Below, piece by piece: positions 56,991-64,000 of a DNA stretch of 64,000 nt. A model generated the notes under the pieces. That model was not told where the DNA came from, ran no database searches, and worked only from the letters and a program-made list of their open reading frames with translations. The number at the start of each line of letters is the position of its first letter. Positions within the stretch are counted from its first letter, which is position 1. This DNA is from Chromohalobacter marismortui. Its GTDB lineage: Bacteria; Pseudomonadota; Gammaproteobacteria; Pseudomonadales; Halomonadaceae. The translations under genes and the position numbers were made by a program. Where the stretch lies: positions 30,706 to 94,705 of the forward strand of contig NZ_SOBR01000010.1 of NCBI RefSeq assembly GCF_004364315.1, written 5' to 3'.

Positions 56991-57671
56991 CTATACCTCA
57001 TCCGGGGAGCGTAGTTCCGTCACGGCAATGCGCCGGTCACGATTCGCCTCGCGCTGCGACGGCATCTCGGCGCGGTAGACACCCTGATCGCCGACCACCC
57101 AGGAAAGCGGCCGACGCTCCTCCTGAATGGAGTCTTGAAGCAGTTGCAACCCTTGCAGGAAGGCCTCGGGGCGCGGCGGACAGCCGGGCACGTAGACGTC
57201 GACAGGGAGAAACTTGTCGACGCCCTGCACCACCGAGTAGATGTCGTACATGCCCCCGGAATTGGCACAGGAGCCCATCGAGATCACCCACTTGGGCTCG
57301 AGCATCTGATCGTAAAGCTGCTGGATGACCGGCGCCATCTTGATGAAGCAAGTGCCGGCAATGACCATGAAATCGGCCTGACGCGGGGACGCGCGAATCA
57401 CTTCGGAACCGAAGCGCGCCACATCGTGCGGCGCAGTAAAGGCCGTGGTCATTTCCACATAGCAGCAGGAGAGGCCGAAGTTGTACGGCCACAGGGAGTG
57501 TTTGCGCCCCCAGTTGACACTATCGTTGAGCACGTCTTCCAGCTTGCCGGTGAAGACGTTGCGGTGAACCTGCTCCTGCATCGGATCATCGGTGGTTTCA
57601 CGCTTGTCCAGCGGATAGCTCGCGCTACCCGGCGCCGGCTCTTTATCCGCTCGCGTCAGGGTATATTGCAT
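56991..57671 (-). CDS. nuoB: NADH-quinone oxidoreductase subunit B
   Basis: A 226-residue subunit that carries the terminal 4Fe-4S cluster N2 and helps form the quinone site. The ligands C69, C70 (LSCCYVEM), C135 (GSCANSG) and C164 (PGCPPRP) are all present at the family spacing. GAGG six bases before the ATG supports the start. nuoA is 91 bp upstream, and a short GCCGCC hairpin (57741-57758) lies in that gap. Confidence 0.98.
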   Translation of the reverse strand: MQYTLTRADKEPAPGSASYPLDKRETTDDPMQEQVHRNVFTGKLEDVLNDSVNWGRKHSLWPYNFGLSCCYVEMTTAFTAPHDVARFGSEVIRASPRQADFMVIAGTCFIKMAPVIQQLYDQMLEPKWVISMGSCANSGGMYDIYSVVQGVDKFLPVDVYVPGCPPRPEAFLQGLQLLQDSIQEERRPLSWVVGDQGVYRAEMPSQREANRDRRIAVTELRSPDEV

Positions 57672-57762
57672 GATGCGCCTCGAAGCTCTGAAAAAGAAAA
57701 TTCGGGTATCTGGCGCTCTGCCGACCGTCGCCGGCTCAAGGCCGCCTCTTAGGGCGGCACGC

Positions 57763-58182
57763 TCATCGATCCGTCACGATATCGGGCGATTGACCGCGCT
57801 TGCGTGGCGCCCACTCAAGGGCGCCGACACGACTATCGTAGACCAACCCCGCCAGCAGGATGAAAATGAAGACGGCGGCGCCGGCAAAGCCTTCCCAGCC
57901 CACCTCGCGAACCGATACGGCCCAGGCGAACAGGAATACGGCTTCGATATCGAAGATCACGAACAGCATCGCGACCAGATAGAACTTGACGGAAAAGCGT
58001 TGGCGGGCATCGCCGGTACCGACAATGCCTGATTCGAAGGGGAGGGACTTGCTGCGACCGCGGCTACGACCTCCGAGCAGACTCGCGGCACCGATCATCA
58101 GGGCACATAACGTGAACACGGCTATTATGAATAGCCCCACAGCCCAATACTCGGCGATCAGCGCGGTTGCCTCATCGGTCAT
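57763..58182 (-). CDS. nuoA: NADH-quinone oxidoreductase subunit A
   Basis: A 139-residue three-helix membrane subunit and first gene of the nuo operon. The conserved PFESGI motif, followed by [24 protein letters not shown], is intact. Two ATGs occur two codons apart; the second (58182) has GTGAGG at proper spacing, while the first (58188) lies only one base after it, so the shorter form is preferred. The operon promoter must lie in the 460-bp gap upstream. Confidence 0.95.
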   Translation of the reverse strand: MTDEATALIAEYWAVGLFIIAVFTLCALMIGAASLLGGRSRGRSKSLPFESGIVGTGDARQRFSVKFYLVAMLFVIFDIEAVFLFAWAVSVREVGWEGFAGAAVFIFILLAGLVYDSRVGALEWAPRKRGQSPDIVTDR

Positions 58183-58642
58183 TGCCATGCCTCACAAGCA
58201 GCGGATAGCGCGGTAGGGCGCTACCCCAATATTCGTTATCATCGAGGTGCATGCACCTCGTGGCGCCATTCACGTTGCCTGCGTGTGGCGAGTCCCTACG
58301 ATTCTAGGGGATTTAAAAGCGCCTGTCAGGAAGACCAGCGATAAAGTTAGTAAGTTAACGCCATGCCAGACACCATGACCACCACACACCCGACCCCGTA
58401 CGTAAGCCTTCACTCACGTCGAAAGCGTTATGCAGAAAAGGGTATTTTACTAAAACATGGTCCTGCAGGAGCGTGCCACCTGTCGCCGGGCATCGACGAA
58501 CGTCTAGGTTGCTCAACCACCTCCTGCGTCGCGCCACCACGCACCCTGTTCAGCGCGCGCTTTGCCAGTATCCTATGCATCACGCAAGCGTTCGATCCGC
58601 CACACTGGGCGCACACCAAACCCGCACACTGAAGGTCAGGCC
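58183..58642. promoter_or_regulatory. Long divergent regulatory region between nuo and thiD
   Basis: No supported gene lies in these 460 bp; an 89-codon open frame at 58363-58632 has no family similarity and no clear Shine-Dalgarno. The sequence includes an 18-bp perfect palindrome (58243-58260), an inverted repeat CCCTA-N6-TAGGG (58294-58309), and a direct repeat AAGTTA spaced by two bases (58344-58357). The stretch 58300-58450 is AT-rich compared with the flanks, as expected for promoters. No TPP riboswitch was recognised ahead of thiD. Confidence 0.5.
58243..58260. repeat. Perfect 18-bp palindrome upstream of the nuo operon
   Basis: CGAGGTGCATGCACCTCG is an uninterrupted inverted repeat about 60 bp upstream of the nuoA start, in a position that fits an operator. 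It is too short and has no T-run to be a terminator. The binding protein is unknown. Confidence 0.6.
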
Positions 58643-59476
58643 ATGTCCGTCACTGCGACACCTCCCAATGTCCTCACCATTGCCGGTTCCGACCCTTCGG
58701 GGGGCGCCGGGCTGCAGGGGGACATCAAGACGTTTTCGGCATTGGGCACCTACGCCACCAATGTCATCACGGCGGTGATCGCCCAGAACACGCAAGGCGT
58801 GCGCGCCGTGCATCCAGTCCCCGCCGACATGATCGCCGAGCAGCTTGACAACCTGTTCGGCGATGTACGCATCGACGCGGTCAAGATCGGCATGGTGGCG
58901 AGCATGGACGTCGCCACGACGATTCGCGATGCCCTGGCCCACCACCGGCCACGCTGGATCGTGCTCGACCCGGTGATGGTCGCCAAGAGCGGTGACATCC
59001 TGGTCGACCGTGCCGGCATCCGCGCGGTGCGTGACGTCCTGGTGCCCTTGGCCGATGTGATCACCCCCAACCTGCCCGAGGCAGCGGTGTTGCTGGACAC
59101 CGAGACACCCCGCACCACTGAGGCCATGGCGTCCCTGCTCCCCGAGCTGACACGCCTCGGCGCCCCGTATGTGGTGCTCAAGGGCGGCCACCTCAGCGGT
59201 AGTGCCTGCCCGGACCTGCTGGCCACGCCACAGGGTGTGGAGTGGCTCGAGGCACCACGCATCGCCACCCAGAACCTGCACGGCACCGGTTGCGCACTTT
59301 CCTCGGCGGTGACCGCCTATCTCGCCCGCCTGCCGAGCGACGCCCATGCCCATGCCGATATCCACGCGGCCATCGGCGACGCCAAGCGTTGGCTGCATAC
59401 GGCGCTGGACGCCAGCCAGCATCTCGCTGTCGGCCAGGGACGGGGGCCGGTGCATCATTTTCATGCCTGGTGGTAA
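58643..59476 (+). CDS. thiD: Hydroxymethylpyrimidine (phosphate) kinase
   Basis: ThiD phosphorylates HMP and HMP-phosphate in thiamine synthesis. The 277-residue ribokinase-family protein has VLTIAGSDPSGGAGLQGDIKTFSALGTYATNVITAV at the start and the closing NLHGTGCALSSAVTAYLA with the catalytic anion-hole GTGCA(L)S segment. AAGGTCAGG precedes the ATG. No other thiamine gene is adjacent; the next gene is a universal stress protein, so thiD appears to be monocistronic or weakly linked to it. Confidence 0.94.
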   Translation: MSVTATPPNVLTIAGSDPSGGAGLQGDIKTFSALGTYATNVITAVIAQNTQGVRAVHPVPADMIAEQLDNLFGDVRIDAVKIGMVASMDVATTIRDALAHHRPRWIVLDPVMVAKSGDILVDRAGIRAVRDVLVPLADVITPNLPEAAVLLDTETPRTTEAMASLLPELTRLGAPYVVLKGGHLSGSACPDLLATPQGVEWLEAPRIATQNLHGTGCALSSAVTAYLARLPSDAHAHADIHAAIGDAKRWLHTALDASQHLAVGQGRGPVHHFHAWW

Positions 59477-59632
59477 ACGCATGTCGTCGCCCCGACTTGC
59501 AGAGCCGACCGAGGGCAGCCATGCTTGGCTTCACTGCCATGCCTTTCAGGGCTGCAGCGCTCTTCATCCGGCTCGACGTCAGCGCGGTGTCGCGACCATC
59601 CGCACGCCGCCTTCTCGCAGGAGGGACGTATC

Positions 59633-60490
59633 ATGCCTCAGACCTTGCTACTGGCTTGCGACCTGTCCGCCGATAACCGTGCTGCCTTTGCACGCGCCAT
59701 CAAACTCGCGTACGCCAGCGGCAGCCGCCTGGATATCCTGCACGTCCTCGACCCCTATCTCCCGCACCAGGCACTGCGTGATCTGGAACGCAACGTCGTC
59801 GACGAGCTCGAGCGCCAGCTGACCGACATTCGCGAAGACTATGCCCTGCCCGCGCCCGAGACACTCATACAAACCATCACCGGCGCCCCCTACGCCGAAA
59901 TCATCCGCGAGGCGCATGACCGGGACGCCGCCATGATCGTGCTCGGCACCCACCGCAAACGCGGCCAGCATGCCCTGGTCGGCGGCACGACCCTGGCCAG
60001 GGTGCTCAGCCGCGCGCCATGCCCGGTACTGACCGTGAGCCACAGCCCCGAACAGGCCTGGCAGGACGTGCTGGTGCCGGTGGATTTCTCACTGGCCAGC
60101 CGCCATACCCTGCGCGACGTCCTGACGCACTTTTCACAAGCGCGCCTGACGCTGCTGCATGCCTGGCATCTGCCCGGCGACGATGAAATGGGATCCGACA
60201 GCAGCTATGCCCGCTGGCGTGAACGCGAGCTCGCCGCGCGACGTATCCGCCTGGAAGCGGAAATCGACAAGCTCATGGAGGAGGTCGGCGACGTGCCGGA
60301 ACTCGAGCTGGTGCTCGAGCAAGGCGAACCCGGCGAGGTACTGATGGATTACCTGAGACGTCAACCGCCCGACCTTCTGGCGCTCGGCCATCAGGACCTG
60401 GCACTCTTCGGTCGTCATCAACCGGCGCCCCTGATCGAGCGACTGCTTGCCGAAGTGCATGTGGACATGATGGTATGCCGGGCCTGGTAA
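59633..60490 (+). CDS. Universal stress protein with two Usp domains
   Basis: A 285-residue cytoplasmic protein made of two tandem UspA-like domains (about 1-138 and 145-285). Domain 1 carries an ATP-loop-like GTHRKRGQHALVGGTTLARVLSRAPCPVLTVS. Domain 2 lacks a clear glycine loop, having LALGHQDLALFGRHQPAPLIERLL instead, so only the first may bind nucleotide. GGAGG precedes the ATG. In a halophile such proteins can modulate osmolyte transporters, and a TRAP transporter gene lies 3.3 kb away, but direct linkage is not shown. Confidence 0.87.
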   Translation: MPQTLLLACDLSADNRAAFARAIKLAYASGSRLDILHVLDPYLPHQALRDLERNVVDELERQLTDIREDYALPAPETLIQTITGAPYAEIIREAHDRDAAMIVLGTHRKRGQHALVGGTTLARVLSRAPCPVLTVSHSPEQAWQDVLVPVDFSLASRHTLRDVLTHFSQARLTLLHAWHLPGDDEMGSDSSYARWRERELAARRIRLEAEIDKLMEEVGDVPELELVLEQGEPGEVLMDYLRRQPPDLLALGHQDLALFGRHQPAPLIERLLAEVHVDMMVCRAW

Positions 60491-60529
60491 CGTGAATTCT
60501 CAGCCCTCGCGTCGACAAGGATCCTCACC

Positions 60530-60967
60530 ATGCGAGCCGTCATTCAACGTGTCAGCCATGCCAGCGTCGATATCGACGACCGCACCACGGGTGCCATCGA
60601 CCAAGGCGTGATGGCCTTGATCGGCGTGGCGCCCGCGGACACTCATGCCCACGCCGACAAGATGCTGAACAAACTGCTCAAGCTGCGCCTATTCAGCGAC
60701 GAGGCAGGCAAGATGAACCTTAACGTCCAGCAGGTGGAAGGCGGCTTGTTGCTGGTCCCGCAGTTCACCCTCATGGCCAATACCGCCAAGGGCCTGCGGC
60801 CGGGCTTCGATGGCGCCGCAACACCCGCCCACGGTGAGGCGATGTTCGATTACTTGGTGACGCAGGCACGTCAGGCCTGGTCGCGTGTCGCGACCGGTGA
60901 ATTCGGCGCCGACATGCACGTCTCGCTGCTCAATGACGGGCCCGTGACCTTCATCGTCGAGACATGA
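60530..60967 (+). CDS. dtd: D-aminoacyl-tRNA deacylase
   Basis: A 145-residue chiral proofreading enzyme that removes D-amino acids from tRNA. It aligns over its whole length with E. coli Dtd: MRAVIQRVSHASV at the start, KMNLNVQQ in the middle and the NDGPVTF motif (135-141) with the Gly-cisPro pair intact. The other family motif, SQFTL, reads P77-QFTL here, a change in a normally conserved position. The gene is separated from the Usp gene by 39 bp and converges on the ABC-F gene. Confidence 0.95.
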   Translation: MRAVIQRVSHASVDIDDRTTGAIDQGVMALIGVAPADTHAHADKMLNKLLKLRLFSDEAGKMNLNVQQVEGGLLLVPQFTLMANTAKGLRPGFDGAATPAHGEAMFDYLVTQARQAWSRVATGEFGADMHVSLLNDGPVTFIVET

Positions 60968-61018
60968 GGTGCCGTCATCCGCGCGCCTGCACCCGCGCTG
61001 GGCGACCGTCTCCGGATG

Positions 61019-62953
<1,935 letters not shown>

Positions 62954-63018
62954 GCCCGCTCCGGTGATGGTTCAGTGAGTTCCGCCGCCATGCCTGCCAG
63001 GACGGCTGGAGATTGCCC

Positions 63019-63534
63019 ATGCATTCTACCCAATTGTGCGATGTCCTGCGGAATCCGCCGCTTTGGGATTATGCCTTGGCGTTATATCAGCTCCCCGAGG
63101 TTGCCGACGCCTGCTTGCAGCTACAGGATGAGGCAGGCGCCGATGTCTGCGAGTTGTTGTGGCGCTGCTGGCTCGATCGCCACGCTCTCGTGCCTACCGA
63201 CGAGGCACACAGCGCCGTGGATGACATTCGTGCCTGGCAAGCCGAGGTCACCCAGCCGATCCGTCATCTACGCCGCACGCTCAAGCCAAGGGCACAACAT
63301 CACCAACAGGTGGCGACGCTGCGCACCCATCTCAAGGAAGCCGAACTGCTCGCCGAGCGCGAAACACTGCGCCAGTTTCAAACCCTGAGCGAAACCTCGC
63401 ATGCCGTACGCACGCGCCAGCCGGACGACGCCAGCCTGACAATGCAGCTGACAGGCTGCCTGGCCATGCACGCACCCGCGCAGAACGCCGCGCTGGCGAC
63501 GCTGACGACCCAACACCGGACACTGCGTCCATAA
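63019..63534 (+). CDS. TIGR02444 (DUF2390) family protein
   Basis: A 171-residue cytoplasmic protein of unknown function. Family points are LWDYALALYQLPEVADACLQLQDEAGADVCELLWRCWL at the start and ITQPIR-like VTQPIRHLRRTLKPRA in the middle. The ATG at 63019 is seven bases after GGAG; a TTG two codons earlier is too close to it. It is divergent from the ABC-F gene (65 bp), an arrangement that recurs in Pseudomonas-type genomes. Confidence 0.85.
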   Translation: MHSTQLCDVLRNPPLWDYALALYQLPEVADACLQLQDEAGADVCELLWRCWLDRHALVPTDEAHSAVDDIRAWQAEVTQPIRHLRRTLKPRAQHHQQVATLRTHLKEAELLAERETLRQFQTLSETSHAVRTRQPDDASLTMQLTGCLAMHAPAQNAALATLTTQHRTLRP

Positions 63535-63654
63535 TGCTTGGTCTCATACGAGCGCCCCACTGCCCGCAGGCGCGCACATGACGCATGTATGGATGAGCCA
63601 TTGACGAGTGGCGCTTGTCCCGCAAACTCTGTAGGTTTTATAGAAGCCAGTCCG

Positions 63655-63670
63655 GTGAGTCGCGACACAC
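63655..63670. repeat. Imperfect palindrome upstream of the TRAP gene
   Basis: GTGAGTCGCGACACAC is a 16-bp inverted repeat with one mismatched pair, centred 85 bp upstream of the dctQ start. A weak promoter-like pair, TTGTCC (63615-63620) and TATAGA (63639-63644) with 18-bp spacing, lies just upstream, so it could be an operator. This is tentative. Confidence 0.3.
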
Positions 63671-63746
63671 TTCACGACCCAGCGCGGACGTCGAGATCCA
63701 TGCCCTTCGTGCGACGAATCGGCCATCACAAAAAGGACTCTACGAC

Positions 63747-63906
63747 ATGACATCTTCACAGCCTGCCAATGGCGATGCCAAGCCTGAATCACGCAGCCCC
63801 TTGCTCCGGGCACTGGGCGTCATCGACGATGCCCTGAGCATCGTCGAGCGCGTTATCGTCGCAGGTGGCGTACTCGCCATGGCCGTGCTGATGAGCGCCC
63901 ATGTAG
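63747..63906 (+). pseudogene. TRAP transporter small membrane subunit (DctQ type), disrupted by an IS element
   Basis: Only the first 53 codons remain before the IS left end. They encode a hydrophilic N-tail and the first membrane helix, VIVAGGVLAMAVLMSAHVV, resembling the TM1 region of DctQ/TeaB small subunits. Intact subunits have about 160-200 residues and four helices. AAAAGGA precedes the ATG. After 63906 the frame enters the IS and stops at 63986, giving a 79-residue hybrid that cannot function. The large permease and binding-protein genes, if present, lie beyond the IS. The substrate is unknown; ectoine (TeaABC) is one option in this family of organisms. Confidence 0.82.
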
Positions 63907-63916
63907 TGAACTGCAC

Positions 63917-63951
63917 CCCGAAAGTTGGACACCCAATCCAACCTTCGGGGT
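63917..63951 (+). terminator. Hairpin at the IS left end
   Basis: The arms CCCCGAAAGTTGGA and TCCAACCTTCGGGG are complementary except for one pair and enclose a 7-nt loop. The structure sits between the IS tip and the transposase start. It should block translation or transcription entering from the dctQ promoter, as known for other insertion sequences. No U-tract follows. Confidence 0.6.
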
Positions 63952-63957
63952 GTTTCT

Positions 63958-64000
63958 ATGAGGAACCAGTACAGCGACCAGTTTAAGTGGCAAGTGGTAC
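63958..64000 (+). CDS. IS3-family transposase OrfA, N-terminal part (cut by window edge)
   Basis: Fourteen codons are visible, MRNQYSDQFKWQVV, matching the usual beginning of the helix-turn-helix OrfA protein of IS3-family elements (short polar start then the DQFK-WQVV helix). The ATG follows the end hairpin by six bases without a strong Shine-Dalgarno, consistent with tight translation control of transposase. The rest, including the frameshift to OrfB, is outside the window. Confidence 0.75.
   Translation, partial: MRNQYSDQFKWQVV

Larger units (their letters stand above)
63907..64000 (+). mobile_element. IS3-family insertion sequence (IS150-like), left end only
   Basis: The terminal sequence TGAACTGCACCCCGAAAGT and following GGAC resemble the left end of IS150 (TGTACTGCACCC...TTGGAC) as I recall it. 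It begins in the middle of the dctQ frame, and a transposase-like ORF starts 51 bp inside. The right end, second inverted repeat and target duplication are outside the window. A hairpin (63917-63951) is formed by the terminal repeat and adjacent bases. Confidence 0.85.

Noticed and set aside
58363..58632. 89-codon ORF upstream of thiD
   Set aside because: No Shine-Dalgarno, no recognised domain, and a composition rich in His, Pro, Thr and Cys unlike neighbouring genes. Treated as non-coding.
58400..58642. TPP riboswitch before thiD
   Set aside because: No CTGAGA core or the accompanying conserved helices could be found.

Overview
The window is GC-rich chromosomal DNA of a gammaproteobacterium, most likely a member of the Halomonadaceae (Halomonas/Chromohalobacter type). 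The clues are the C-D fusion of complex I, Pseudomonas-like gene order around fur, greA and carAB, a tmRNA tag beginning ANDDNY, acidic protein tails, and several osmotic-stress-type genes (glycine betaine binding protein, MscS-type channels, universal stress protein, TRAP transporter). The genus is inferred from these features. No database search was run. Almost all genes are intact housekeeping genes packed into operons with 1-8 bp overlaps. No rRNA, tRNA, CRISPR array, prophage or obvious defence system was seen.

Layout. 1-10639, mostly minus strand: glmM (partial), folP, ftsH, rlmE, then yhbY on plus, then greA, carB, carA and dapB. 10761-15158: an inserted module with a DUF2218 gene, a three-gene iron-chelate-type ABC importer and a DMT exporter. 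It sits between dapB and dnaJ, which are neighbours in Pseudomonas as far as I recall. 15334-19270: dnaJ, dnaK and grpE with two sigma-32-like promoters. 19456-24013: recN (SOS box on its promoter), fur, bamE, rnfH, ratA, smpB and ssrA (tmRNA). 24093-29736: an orphan betaine-type binding protein, two mini zinc-ribbon proteins, a YbiO-type channel and a purine permease. 29936-34414: the hemCDXY operon (minus). 34597-40733: argH, lptM, lysA, dapF, a DUF484 gene, xerC and a HAD phosphatase (plus). 40743-43059: engB, dsbA and an EEP-family hydrolase. 43091-58182: the complete 13-gene nuo operon (minus) for NADH:quinone oxidoreductase. 58643-63534: thiD, a double-domain Usp, dtd, an ABC-F ATPase and a TIGR02444 gene. 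63747-64000: the start of a TRAP transporter small-subunit gene, broken after about 53 codons by the left end of an IS3-family element that runs off the window.

How it works together. Most of the window covers central functions: cell wall precursors (glmM, dapB, dapF), lysine and arginine synthesis, pyrimidine and folate synthesis, heme synthesis, protein quality control (FtsH, DnaKJ-GrpE, tmRNA-SmpB), outer-membrane assembly (BamE, LptM), and respiration. Regulation is readable in places: a LexA box over the recN -10, sigma-32 promoters for grpE and dnaK, a hairpin between dnaK and dnaJ, and strong terminators after ftsH, yhbY/greA, dapB, ssrA, ybiO and hemY. I found no clearly new multi-gene system. 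The best candidates for follow-up are the iron ABC/DUF2218 insertion, the tandem mini zinc-ribbon genes, the 13-residue tmRNA tag, and the IS-disrupted TRAP gene.
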